A stretch of 64,000 nucleotides of DNA, taken from Segatella hominis. GTDB lineage: Bacteria > Bacteroidota > Bacteroidia > Bacteroidales > Bacteroidaceae. A program made the translations under genes and the position numbers. The notes beneath the pieces are model-generated. The model worked only from the letters and a program-made list of their open reading frames with translations. It ran no database searches and was not told where the DNA came from. The stretch covers positions 291,501 through 355,500 of the forward strand of contig NZ_CP137559.1 in the NCBI RefSeq assembly GCF_019249725.2, given 5' to 3'. This document shows, piece by piece, positions 37,001 to 47,923 of this stretch; position 1 is the stretch's first letter, and the number at the start of each line of letters is the position of its first letter.

Positions 37001-37176
37001 AGCAGTGGCTCTCTTCTGTTGGCTTGAGCAATGCCCGTATTTATATGTCGGCTAATAACCTGTGGACATGGGCGGCTTGGGATTATTATGATCCTGAGTC
37101 TGTGGTCAATGGTAGTGCCACACAGGCTACTCCACCACTCAAGACAGTTACTTTCGGTTTGAATGTTAATTTCTAA
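34057..37176 (+). CDS. SusC/RagA-type TonB-dependent outer-membrane transporter
   Basis: A 1039-residue receptor with signal sequence (about 1-38), CarboxypepD_reg-like domain (VSGVIIDATTQETIVGASIMLKG, TDIDGKFSLSV), the TonB-box-like DEVIVTGYGT, a plug domain with INIRGMGSINAANTPLYVIDGVP and SITVIKDAAAASLYGSRAANGVIIITTK, and a C-terminal beta barrel ending in FGLNVNF. SusC-like proteins import large ligands bound by the SusD-like lid. The SusD gene begins 7 nt after the stop, and a secreted phosphoesterase follows. No anti-sigma/sigma, hybrid two-component or glycoside hydrolase gene is in the operon, so the ligand is unknown and may not be a plain glycan. Confidence 0.95.
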   Translation: MKKQYLHSAGSIRFSASFINRMLLLCLLGIVMPQAIYSATSYSVQQRETVSGVIIDATTQETIVGASIMLKGSSQGTVTDIDGKFSLSVSKLPVTLVVSYVGYQKKEVKVSSFDGALTISLTEDTQMMDEVIVTGYGTFKKSAYAGSAANVKADKIADVPSVSFQDMLQGNATGVQFTSASGQPGASSSINIRGMGSINAANTPLYVIDGVPMISGNISSLDSDSGLDIMSTINTNDIQSITVIKDAAAASLYGSRAANGVIIITTKQGQQGKPKVSLQADWGFSDFAMEYRPVMSGQQRRDYIYNGLYAGALRDGESEEDAKAYADENIDTYAPVPWCGFVDWDDVLFKKGSHQQYEASLSGGTDKFKYYSSLSYLKQEGITQRSGLERLSGRLNVDYKATNKLTLGANILFSSVNQDVYSEGFSYTSPFYSSRSAVTPSDPVYNEDGTWNRALIRIGDRNPALANEYDSQREYVTRTFNTIYGQYEFIKDLKFKTTFSYDYITTKGKKWADPRTSNGDDINGGMSKKFYERRKMMWGNQLTYKQTFANVHHLDELLGYEIDDQYRDYLSGYATNFATPDKNDISNGKKTESVGGSDSRTRMVSYIGRVNYDYDNKYFLGLSYRVDGSSRMQRSHRWGNFWSVSGAWRIIEEDFMKPVSDWLTDLKLRASYGVNGTLPSDYYGYMALSSLSDGYNEQPAIIISQLANDNLKWETNYNLNLGLDFSLFNRVNVTLEYYLRNTKNLLMDSPVSMTTGLSSYLMNVGQLRNQGVELEINSTNFKTKDFEWKTTFNLSHNTNKVVNLDGDQTEIVSGTQIHKIGHSYRTFYMIEFAGINPENGNPQFYKNDLLEDGSYSKEITEKASEAKSIMLDKHAEPNITGGLYNSFRYKWFDLSFLFNYQFGGWSYDTWAQKTEHGGYDLEANIPTYYADSWKKPGDVTKYEQFYEKSSSVAMHKITNSRRLHSTDFLRLKTFTLGFTLPKQWLSSVGLSNARIYMSANNLWTWAAWDYYDPESVVNGSATQATPPLKTVTFGLNVNF

Positions 37177-37182
37177 AAATGA

Positions 37183-38697
37183 ATGATTATGAACAAGATA
37201 TATAAATATGTAATGATGGGAATCGTTGCTATAGGCATGTCTTCGTGTGGCAATGACTGGCTCGATCTTGATCCATCAACATCTGTGCCTACCAAGGTTA
37301 CCTCAAAGTCTGAGGTTGACGCCACTCTGAACGGTATATATAGTACCATGCAGTCTCCTTACGCCTATTCTGGTCGATTGGTGTATTATGGCGATATGAC
37401 TGGCGACGACATGCAGGCAGTCAGTTCTACCAAGCGTACTGCATCCGCTTACCTTTATGGCTTTACCAAGAGCAATGTGCCTTCTTCTTATTGGGCTTAT
37501 CCATACAGTATTATTCAGAACTGTAATGTGATTTTGACCAATATTGATAAAATTGAGGTTGCGGATGCCGACAAGCAGACCATGAACGACTATAAGGGTC
37601 AGGCTCTTGCCCTCCGTGGTATGTCGCTTTTCGATTTGACCAAGCTCTACGGTTATCCCTATACCTATGACAATGGTGCCTCTCTGGGTGCCAGCATCGT
37701 AACAGATGTGGTGGATAAGGACTATATGCCTCAGCGCAGTACGGTGGCTCAATGTTACGAACAGATCATTAATGATTTGGAGGCAAGTATCAATTTGCTT
37801 GGCGAGAAGTTCAATAAGGGCAAGATCAATAAGTGGGCTGCCCTGACACTCTTGAGTCGTGTGTATCTCTATCATGGTGACAACGAGAAGGCTCTTAATG
37901 CAGCCAAAGCTGCCATAGAGGGCGCTGAAAGTCATCAATATCAGCTGTGGACCAACGCAGAGTATCCCACAGCATGGTCGAACGATGTGAGTGAAGCTTC
38001 TACCAATAAGGGCGAGGTGCTCTTCGAGATCATCAACCTTACTACCGATTCTCCTGGTAAGGAAAGTTTAGGTTATCTCTATTCTCCTAATGGATATTAT
38101 GACGGTTGTGTCACAAAATCGTTCTACAATTTCCTCAAGAAAGACAACGATGATGTTCGTCTGAAGATTATCAATGTGGCTACCAAGGCTCAAGGTTATT
38201 CTTCATCTGTTTATGGACGTGGATATGTCAACAAGTATCAGCCACAGCAAGGTGAGGGTGTTGAGGATGCTAATATTCCTTTGATTCGTCTCTCTGAAGC
38301 CTATCTCAATGCTGCTGAGGCTGCAGCCAAGTTGACAGCAGCAGGTAGCGACCATAATGCTGAAGCTGTGAAATATCTCGGTGCTATCGTCAGCAGAGCC
38401 AATCCTGCTAAATCGGTTAATGCATCTTCTACGGTTACAGTAGACCAGGTGCTTGATGAGCGTCGCAAGGAGTTGGTGGGTGAAGGACATCGTATGTTCG
38501 ACCTGCTGAGAAATGGCAAGAAGGTGGTGCGTGTGGAAGAGAGCAACAGCACTTTGAGCAAGACCAAGCATACTTGTGGCAAGGATTTTATGACCATAGG
38601 CGAGGGAGAAGACAATTTCTACAAGATAGTACTTCCTCTGCCATTGGCAGAACGCAATGTTAGTCACTTGCAGAATAATCCTGGTTACGGAGAATAA
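37183..38697 (+). CDS. SusD/RagB-type nutrient-binding lipoprotein
   Basis: The 504-residue protein has a lipoprotein signal (GIVAIGMSSCGNDWLDLDP, lipidation at the Cys), then the tetratricopeptide-like fold of SusD: ATLNGIYSTMQSPYAYSG, NCNVILTNIDKIEV, GQALALRGMSLFDLTKLYG and a C-terminal part with IRLSEAYLNAAEAA and LDERRKELVGEGHRMFDLLRNG, a well-known SusD signature. It would act as a surface lid on the SusC barrel encoded upstream. Start is ATG 37183; a second ATG two codons later would serve equally. The phosphoesterase follows 30 nt downstream. Confidence 0.95.
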   Translation: MIMNKIYKYVMMGIVAIGMSSCGNDWLDLDPSTSVPTKVTSKSEVDATLNGIYSTMQSPYAYSGRLVYYGDMTGDDMQAVSSTKRTASAYLYGFTKSNVPSSYWAYPYSIIQNCNVILTNIDKIEVADADKQTMNDYKGQALALRGMSLFDLTKLYGYPYTYDNGASLGASIVTDVVDKDYMPQRSTVAQCYEQIINDLEASINLLGEKFNKGKINKWAALTLLSRVYLYHGDNEKALNAAKAAIEGAESHQYQLWTNAEYPTAWSNDVSEASTNKGEVLFEIINLTTDSPGKESLGYLYSPNGYYDGCVTKSFYNFLKKDNDDVRLKIINVATKAQGYSSSVYGRGYVNKYQPQQGEGVEDANIPLIRLSEAYLNAAEAAAKLTAAGSDHNAEAVKYLGAIVSRANPAKSVNASSTVTVDQVLDERRKELVGEGHRMFDLLRNGKKVVRVEESNSTLSKTKHTCGKDFMTIGEGEDNFYKIVLPLPLAERNVSHLQNNPGYGE

Positions 38698-38727
38698 TCC
38701 TTGAACAGGTAAAAGTAAATAAATGAA

Positions 38728-39858
38728 ATGAACAAAAATAATAAGTTTTTATTGGTAATGATGATGGTGATGCTGACGATGTTCAGCATCACCATTTCGG
38801 CTAAGGAGCATGCCGACGACAAGAAGTTGTCGTGCGATGGTCCCTATGTGGTCTATCAGACTGACGGTAGTGTAAGAGTTATCTCGGTAACTGAGAATGG
38901 CGAGGTGAAAGATACTGTCTATGCAGTCTTGCCAAAGGATTTTACTCTGCATGTGGCTGACCATGAGGGGAAATACCCTTTCTCTGTATGTCTGCATTCT
39001 ATCGCTCGTCAGCCATGGAAGCAGAGTCAGGCAAGGAAAACCTTTGTGATGTCCGATCCTCATGGCAGACTCAACTTGGTAGTCAGCCTGCTGAAGGCCA
39101 ATGGTGTTATTGACAGCCAGTTACGCTGGGCTTATGGCGACAATCAGCTGGTGGTTATTGGCGACATCTTCGACCGAGGTTATGATGTACCTCAGATTTT
39201 TTGGCTCTTCTATAAACTTGAGGCCGAGGCTGCCGAGTGTGGCGGTCGTGTTTCTGTGTTGTTGGGCAATCACGAGCCTATGGAGTTGGCTGGCGATATG
39301 CGTTACGCCAAGCCTAAATATAAGATGCTTGCCGACACCCTGGGAATTTCTTATCGCCATCTCTTCGGTTCGAATACCGAGCTGGGCCGATGGCTTGCCA
39401 CACGTAATGCCATGCAGGTGATTGGCCGCAATCTTTTTGTGCATGCCGGTATCAGCAAGGAATTCTATGACCGTGATTTGAAAATCCCTGTAGTCAACGA
39501 CACTATCAGCAGTGTGCTCTTTATGAAGAGCAAACAGCGCAAGGCTCATTCTGAGTTCTGTAAGTTCCTTTATGGCAACCGTGGTCCCATTTGGTATCGT
39601 GGCTTGGTGCTGAAGACCAAGAAATGGTCGCCTTTGTCAAACGATTCTCTCGATATGGTGCTTCAGCGTTACGATGTGGATAGAATCTATGTTGGTCATA
39701 CGATATTCAAGGACATCAAGCGTTTCTATAAGGGAAAGGTCATAGCCGTGAATGTCGATAATCTGGATAACTACAACCATCAGCGTGGCAGGGCTGTCCT
39801 GATAGATGAGGATAAGGTATATGTTGTCGGTGACAAGGGAATTAAGCGCAAGCTGTAG
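38728..39858 (+). CDS. Secreted calcineurin-like metallophosphoesterase in the SusCD operon
   Basis: The 376-residue protein has a signal peptide (about 1-25), an N-terminal beta-rich segment, and a metallophosphoesterase core with all the metal motifs: SDPHGR (D110, H112), GDIFDRG (145-151), GNHEPMEL (180-187), FVHAGIS and VGHTIF. This arrangement resembles Shewanella-like protein phosphatases and diadenosine tetraphosphatases. The substrate is unknown. Its place directly behind susC-susD suggests that it removes phosphate from the imported ligand in the periplasm, or releases phosphate for uptake (inference). Confidence 0.85.
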   Translation: MNKNNKFLLVMMMVMLTMFSITISAKEHADDKKLSCDGPYVVYQTDGSVRVISVTENGEVKDTVYAVLPKDFTLHVADHEGKYPFSVCLHSIARQPWKQSQARKTFVMSDPHGRLNLVVSLLKANGVIDSQLRWAYGDNQLVVIGDIFDRGYDVPQIFWLFYKLEAEAAECGGRVSVLLGNHEPMELAGDMRYAKPKYKMLADTLGISYRHLFGSNTELGRWLATRNAMQVIGRNLFVHAGISKEFYDRDLKIPVVNDTISSVLFMKSKQRKAHSEFCKFLYGNRGPIWYRGLVLKTKKWSPLSNDSLDMVLQRYDVDRIYVGHTIFKDIKRFYKGKVIAVNVDNLDNYNHQRGRAVLIDEDKVYVVGDKGIKRKL

Positions 39859-39926
39859 TTTGCACTATAGAGAAAATCTCTTCGCTATAGCATCTTGATG
39901 TAGTATCCTTCCTGATACTCATTGTC

Positions 39927-39966
39927 TAAAGAGGGTGTGTCATAAGTCCTTGACGCACCCTCTTTA
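39927..39966. repeat. GTGTCATAAG palindrome, copy 1
   Basis: A 16-bp inverted repeat (39927-39942 with 39951-39966, one mismatch) of the form GAGGGTGTGTCA-TAAGTCCT-TGACGCACCCTC. It recurs at 47494-47523 in the reverse sense and, more diverged, at 56604-56663. It may terminate the SusCD operon. Confidence 0.7.
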
Positions 39967-39969
39967 TCT

Positions 39970-40281
39970 TTGTGTGTCGGGCATGCCCTGCAGAAGATAC
40001 AAGGGTACATTGAAAAGTATGATTCAAGATGCAGAACACTGGAGAAGGAGATAACGCAACTACAGGAAATAGCTTCCAAGGTTTGGAAGAGAGAAGAAGA
40101 GCTGAAAAGTCTGAAAGCGGAACTGGCTGCATTGGACCGAAAAATACAGCTTGAACTTGCGCCGCAGGTTGAGAAAGAAAGCAGAGAAGAAAACAAAGAA
40201 GCAACAAATAACGTAAAAACAGATGTTACTTCTAAAGGGTTACGGATTAAAGATCCGTACCTACGAGTAAGAATATGTTGA
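39970..40281 (+). pseudogene. Truncated coiled-coil gene fragment, possibly from a conjugative element
   Basis: An open frame of about 100 codons without a proper start (TTG at 39970) encodes a long charged coiled coil: IEKYDSRCRTLEKEITQLQEI, VWKREEELKSLKAELAALDR and IQLELAPQVEKES. From memory this resembles the C-terminal end of the large helicase/methylase proteins of Bacteroides conjugative transposons. It begins directly after the GTGTCATAAG palindrome, and no upstream part of such a gene is present, so it looks like a relic. Identification is uncertain. Confidence 0.4.
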
Positions 40282-40337
40282 AATCTGATAAACGCTTCGG
40301 TTATTATCGTTAAAGTTTAATAATATTGTTTTTTTTT

Positions 40338-40368
40338 TTTGATTATTAAGATTTGAGCCTTATCTTTG
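40338..40368 (+). promoter_or_regulatory. Consensus promoter 480 bp upstream of the TonB-type barrel gene
   Basis: TTTG (40338-40341), 19 nt, TATCTTTG (40361-40368): an exact match. It precedes either a small ORF (40401-40538) or a leader of about 470 nt for the gene at 40845. Confidence 0.7.
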
Positions 40369-40400
40369 CAATCGTTTTCACGCCTTACCTTAATTGACGA

Positions 40401-40538
40401 ATGCCGAGTGAGAAAGACGGGAAGGACAAGCATATTGGAAATGGCGTTTACAAGCGCACTTGGTTATACACACACTTGGATTCTATAATATCAAATCAGG
40501 ATCAGGAATATACAAGGCAGTTACGGACCGCCCAATAG
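40401..40538 (+). CDS. Possible 45-residue protein of unknown function
   Basis: ATG 40401 starts 45 codons about 25 nt after the predicted transcription start of a consensus promoter. The peptide starts MPSEKDGKDKHIGNGVYKRT, is charged and has no signal peptide. I do not recognise it. It may be a true small gene, a leader ORF of the TonB-type barrel gene, or a relic. Confidence 0.3.
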   Translation: MPSEKDGKDKHIGNGVYKRTWLYTHLDSIISNQDQEYTRQLRTAQ

Positions 40539-40844
40539 ATTATTAAAATAGAAAACTTATTATCAGCTACACCAGAATAGTTCCATTAGTAGTATATAAC
40601 GTATAGTAAAATTTCATAATTATCTTATAGGTAACAAAGTGTATTCCACTACTGGCTTGTATAGGATGTTTTAGGAGTTCAGGACTGTTTGACTGAGTAG
40701 CTCGTACTGCACCAATGCCGTTTCCCTTATGTATGTGTTCAGTAGTTTTTTTGGTCCATATAGGTGCATTGGACATAAAACGTAATTGCATGTATGGTTG
40801 AAATAAATCCATTATGTATTTAGCGTTTTTAATGTTTTAAAGTT
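40539..40844. other. Unassigned spacer upstream of the TonB-type barrel gene
   Basis: AT-rich DNA with no gene I can support. An 81-codon minus-strand frame (40567-40812) exists, but its product matches nothing I know. The region would form part of a long leader if the 40361 promoter drives the downstream operon. Confidence 0.4.
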
Positions 40845-43083
40845 ATGAGAAGAGAACTTTTACTCTTATCTTGTTGCGTGGTCATCCCAAGCATTTGTAG
40901 TGCTCAAGAGAAGTCAGACACTACAATGGTAGAAAAGAAAGCAGAACGCAATGTGATGCTCAATGCATCCGATGCCAATGCACCTCGTTACATTCAGATT
41001 GGTCTTCCAAGTGAAGATGTAAATGTGTACGAGAACGGATTACCTGTCGTTTATTCTTCTTACATCCATCCTCTATCTGCTCATTGGAGAAGTGACGGAA
41101 GCTTGGCTGAAGTAGGATTGATGAACCCGCAGGAATCAGCCATAGCTACAGGAAACATCGCTTATTCAGTAAACAGTTTCAGCGACTTAGGCAGTAATAC
41201 GTTCAAGGGTATTTTGAATTACAAAGGCAACCATTATGGTATGCATCAGTTTGATTTGAACGTTTCAGGACCTCTGGCTAAAGGCTGGACTTATGCCTTG
41301 AATATGTATCAAAACTTTGATCCGGGAACCTTTGACTTGAAGTTTACCAACTATAATGACCGTACCCAGATTTATAAGGGTGCCCTGACAAAGCATTGGG
41401 GAAACAGAGGACAGTTGTCTTTCCTCTACAAGTTCTCAAACAGTCAGCGTATGGGTTCCGTAACCTGTTTTGCACCATTTATCTATCACACTAATGGTGA
41501 TGTGACAGAATTGGATGGCTTTAAATTGGGTACATCTTCATACGTTCCAGCTTCTCAGAACTTCATGTACCGTGATATGAAGACAGGTGAAGTGAAAAAC
41601 ACTACTATCAATGATTGGAACAAAAACAAATCTCACGAATTTGCTGTATTATTCAAATGGGATTTAGGTAATGCATGGAACTTGGATACAAAGGCTAAAT
41701 ATACCTGGGCTGATGCTAACTATGCCGACTTTGGCGGCAGTTCCATCATGAATGTCAAAGATGGAAAGGTTGAGGGTAATACGAATACGTATTATGACAA
41801 GAATGGAAAGCTTTATACAGGTATGATGGATGGTCGAAGAATCTGGTTTCATACTGCAAAGGCAAAATCTTTCCTTCTCACCTCTGAGGTGATGAGAAAC
41901 TATGGCCAGCATAATCTTAAAATAGGTCTCAACGAGTGGAACTTTGACTTAAACTACTGGTCTGCGTCAACACAATGGGATGCCACTGTAAATGAGTATC
42001 CAGAGTTTCTGTCACATTCCACGGTTTCAGACCCGACTGCAAGAACAACTTATTATGGGTTCAATGAGATATCTACAGACTATGCTATCGGTAATGAGAA
42101 CAAGTTAGCAGGATATTTCACAGACGAATGGCGTCCTATTGAAAGCCTTCGTTTCTTCTATGGTGCACGCTTGGAGTGGTGTCGTATGTCTGTAGACCAG
42201 TTGCCTTATGCACGATTTGCAGACATGTATGTCGGTGCAACCAATGCAGACGGTGTAACCATTACTCCACAGCACAGAACAAAGAATAAACTCAACTATG
42301 CATTTACAGTTTCGGCTACATGGTCCTTTTATAAAGGTATGGGACTCACCGCTGACTTCACTCAAATGGAACGCTCTCCTCGCATGACAGATTATGCCAA
42401 TATGGGACCGCAGGACCTGCGTCTCCGCATTCCATTGCTCCGTGGTGGTATATACTATCGCAATAAGTGGATTGATGTCACATCAATGATTACCTGGATT
42501 CAGAAGACTAACAATACAGACCAGCAGGATATAACCAAACCTGGTACTAGTATTTCAAAGACAACATCATTAAATTATAGCATCCAGACAGTGGGATGGA
42601 CAACCAATGTGGAACTTGATCCATTCAAGGGTGCGCATCTTCATGCCCTCTTTACCTATCAGAAGCCAACATACAAGGACTATTCTGTGACAGTAAAGTT
42701 TGATGATGGTGAGACCGCAGACTTAAACGCCACTGGTAACATCGTCAAGGAAATACCACAGATACTGATTGAGCTTGACCCAAGTTATACCTTTTACAAG
42801 GATAAAATGACAGTATGGGGCAGTTTCAGATATTTTGGAAAAACGTATGCTAACCTTTCAAATGCCCTTTGGTTCAACGGTCATTGGGAAACTTTCGCAG
42901 GTGTGAAATGGAATGCTACCAACAAATTATCATTCAACCTTGGTGTAGTCAACTTCCTGAACCAAAAAGGTGCCAGCGGTACAATATCCGGCTCAGAGCT
43001 TATTGGTCCGGAAGAAGCCAAGCGATTCAATGGCTACGTAATGTCCGGACGCTATCTTCGTCCTTTCACTGTTGAGTTTGGAG

Positions 43084-43100
<17 letters not shown>
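40845..43100 (+). CDS. TonB-dependent-receptor-like outer-membrane beta barrel with a reduced plug region
   Basis: The 751-residue protein has a signal peptide (1-20) and a C-terminal 22-strand-type barrel (many alternating aromatic strands, final residues EFGASIKL). The N-terminal plug-like part (about 35-125) has VNVYENGLPVVYSSYIHPL and GLMNPQESAIATGNIAYSVNSFS, but lacks a CarboxypepD_reg domain, a visible TonB box and the usual RG and VIxTK signatures. It may therefore be a diverged receptor or a passive porin-like relative. It is cotranscribed with a GH2 beta-galactosidase, with no susD between them. A 29-bp tandem duplication starts within its last codons. Confidence 0.7.
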
Positions 43101-46304
<3,204 letters not shown>

Positions 46305-46311
46305 CCAAATA

Positions 46312-46341
46312 GTTCTCACTCTGAGAAATCAGAGTGAGAAC
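46312..46341. terminator. GAAA-loop hairpin after the GH2 gene
   Basis: GTTCTCACTCTGA (46312-46324), GAAA loop, and the perfect complement (46329-46341), 7 nt after the stop. There is no T-run, so it may protect the 3' end rather than terminate. Confidence 0.55.
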
Positions 46342-46422
46342 GCAATATATCAAAGAGCATTGAAAATAAATGCTTTATGTTCAATCAGTCATAGTAAGTT
46401 ATAAGGCTCTGAATACATCTTT

Positions 46423-46466
46423 GAAAAAACGTGAATAGACTTAATGTCTGTCCACGTTTTTTTTTT
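46423..46466. terminator. Terminator after the GH2 operon
   Basis: AAAAAACGTG ... GTCT ... CACGTTTTTTTTTT forms an imperfect hairpin followed by a ten-T run. On the minus strand it also lies directly after the nlpE relic. Confidence 0.65.
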
Positions 46467-46477
46467 GATTCCTTGTA

Positions 46478-46720
46478 CTATTTCTTTTTCAGTACATACA
46501 ATTTTGCAGTCTCACCTTCAGGTTCTACACCCATAGAATCTGTCATAATGATGCTGTTGGCATTCTTAACCTTATTTTATACCCGGGCAATCTGCTGCCG
46601 GGAGAGTTCCTCATACGTTCCTGCAACAGACGTCAAATCCACATTGTCCTTATTAGAAGCGGTGGTGTCAACTACATTTGCAGAATCATTGTAGGCAGAA
46701 GTGGGTGCTTCTGCCTCAAT
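46478..46720 (-). pseudogene. Relic of an NlpE-like lipoprotein gene
   Basis: The minus strand encodes APTSAYNDSANVVDTTASNK then VDLTSVAGTYE. In a shifted frame it continues TLPAADCPGIK, the CxxC-type signature region of NlpE-N proteins (normally CADC-like with TLP upstream), followed by a stop. A C-terminal piece SIIMTDSMGVEPEGETAKLYVLKKK then ends at a stop (46478-46480). The signal peptide, the middle of the domain and the correct frame are missing, so this is a 5'-truncated, frameshifted and internally deleted copy. NlpE proteins sense envelope stress or copper. The identification rests on motif memory. Confidence 0.6.
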
Positions 46721-46865
46721 TTATCTGATAATTCAGTAATGAGAGGACGTGTACACGCAAGAAGGACGTTGAAGGGCGTAGTTGTGGATTTGAGGGTGAT
46801 AGAGAGCAATGTTGGTTTTTAGTTATTTTCAGGTATAAAATAGTATGTTATTGTAAAAGTTTTTG

Positions 46866-46873
46866 TACTTTTG
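46866..46873 (+). promoter_or_regulatory. -7-like box before a truncated secreted ORF
   Basis: TACTTTTG fits TAnnTTTG, about 30 nt before ATG 46902. The -33 box is not visible. Confidence 0.4.
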
Positions 46874-46901
46874 CAATAGCATAGTTTAATGATACAATAT
46901 A

Positions 46902-47018
46902 ATGATGAAACAAACCTTTATACTTCTGTTCTTCCTGTTGACGGCAAGAGTTCGCAGTCTTGAGATGGAGTGTAATTTGCTGATTTTCAGTAATATAGCT
47001 GGTGGAAAATCTACATGA
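46902..47018 (+). pseudogene. 38-codon ORF with signal peptide, probably a truncated gene start
   Basis: MMKQTFILLFFLLTA is a good signal peptide, followed by about 23 unrelated residues and a stop at 47016-47018, two bases before the 23-bp repeat array. With its upstream -7 box it looks like the surviving 5' end of a secreted protein gene whose body was lost or replaced. A genuine small secreted peptide is the alternative. Confidence 0.35.
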
Positions 47019-47020
47019 CC

Positions 47021-47135
47021 TAACGAAGCGCTTCATTAAGGTCTAATGATGCGCTTCATTAACACTTAACGATGCGCTTCATTAACACCTAACGATGCGC
47101 ATCATTAGACCTTAATAAAGCGCATCGTTAGAGTT
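47021..47135. repeat. Array of five 23-bp repeats, each containing an 18-bp palindrome
   Basis: Five units start at 47021, 47044, 47067, 47090 and 47113, exactly 23 bp apart. Each begins with a palindrome of consensus TAAyGAwGCGCwTCrTTA, followed by a 5-bp linker such as ACACC. Units differ by a few substitutions that often keep the palindrome. There are no unique spacers, so it is not CRISPR. It is not in a gene. The regular spacing of about two helical turns suggests an array of protein-binding sites. Confidence 0.9.
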
Positions 47136-47239
47136 CGTACTTGCACTTCTTTAGAGGAAATGGAACTTAAATATATATTTGTTAATAAAAATGCTTAATT
47201 TTCGTTGTCTATAGCTACAGTATCTTTTTAGTCAAGAAC

Positions 47240-47490
47240 TGAGCCCACTTTAAAAAGTAAGGCTTGTTTTAAATGTTTATATTTAACGAAAATAATCCCT
47301 GATTTATGCCGTTGTCTGGAATATTTTTCGTATCTTTACATCATCAATCAAACAGAAAAATTATGTTTAGAAAGACAGATCCGAATCCTCAGTTAGATAT
47401 ATTCACGGCTCCCTCAATGCAGTTAGGAAGTCGGGCTGACCACACTGGTCATGCTGGAATCAAAATATGCCCCTTTTTAAAGTGGGCTCA
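47240..47490 (+). mobile_element. Deleted IS (MITE-like) with 18-bp terminal inverted repeats
   Basis: Perfect 18-bp terminal inverted repeats (47240-47257, TGAGCCCACTTTAAAAAG, and its complement at 47473-47490) bound a 251-bp element. Inside are a -7-like TATCTTTA and the first codons of a transposase at 47363; the rest of the gene is deleted. No clear target duplication is visible. It borders a GTGTCATAAG palindrome on the right. Confidence 0.75.
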
Positions 47491-47515
47491 ACAAGGGTGC
47501 GTCACAGACTTATGA
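47363..47515 (+). pseudogene. N-terminal stub of an IS1182-like transposase
   Basis: MFRKTDPNPQLDIFTAPSMQ matches, from memory, the start of IS1182-type transposases of Bacteroidetes (MFRxxDPNPQLxLF). The homology ends after about 25 codons, where the frame enters the right end of the element and continues by chance to a stop at 47515. It is non-functional. An intact copy elsewhere in the genome could mobilise the element. Confidence 0.65.
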
Positions 47516-47523
47516 CACACCCT
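47494..47523. repeat. GTGTCATAAG palindrome, copy 2 (reverse sense)
   Basis: AGGGTGCGTCA (47494-47504) and TGACACACCCT (47513-47523) pair with one mismatch. Read on the minus strand it matches copy 1 at 39927-39966 over about 30 positions. It begins 4 bp beyond the IS terminal repeat. Confidence 0.65.
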
Positions 47524-47741
47524 CCTTGGGAGTGGGGTAAAGACCCCCTTTTCGCCGAGGGCACTGAAAAAGGTGCCTGTTTTTGGAAAAATAAATAAAA
47601 ATGCAGCCAGTTATTGTACTTCTGAGCAGTTTCTGACGGACAGATTTTAAATCTATTTCTGCCTGACACAATGGCTTAGATAGCTTTATATCGACTTACA
47701 GAGGGTTATATGAGATCATATTTATGAGGATATCCTCTCTC

Positions 47742-47846
47742 TTATGCTTTATGCATTAATTTAAGAATTCTTTTGATATTTGCAGCGAAAATAGTCAATG
47801 CGCCTGGGCCGCCAGTTGTCATAAAGACTGTTTCTTCAGCAGGTTC
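47742..47846 (-). pseudogene. Possible relic of a transposase C-terminus
   Basis: A short minus-strand frame without start encodes EPAEETVFMTTGGPGAL then TIFAANIKRILKLMHKA and stop. The AANIKRILKL end recalls transposase C-termini. The evidence is thin. The interval 47524-47741 holds nothing I can assign. Confidence 0.25.
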
Positions 47847-47923
47847 TCATATCACCAAACAGTTGTGAGAAGAAAGAACAAAATGAAGGTGCTGAGACTG
47901 GAGGAATGTGTGGTGGTAAGGGA

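Noticed and set aside
40567..40812. 81-residue minus-strand protein
   Set aside because: No promoter, no family pattern, and it lies in the leader of the plus-strand operon.
40369..40844. Cobalamin or other known riboswitch in the leader of the barrel gene
   Set aside because: I looked for B12-box, TPP, FMN and SAM core motifs and found none; only an unexplained leader remains.
47021..47135. CRISPR array
   Set aside because: The repeats are directly adjacent (23-bp period with 5-bp near-constant linkers) and have no unique spacers; no cas genes are in the window.
47306..47515. 69-residue protein gene
   Set aside because: The conserved part starts at the internal ATG 47363 and ends where the IS deletion begins; it is a transposase stub, not a gene.
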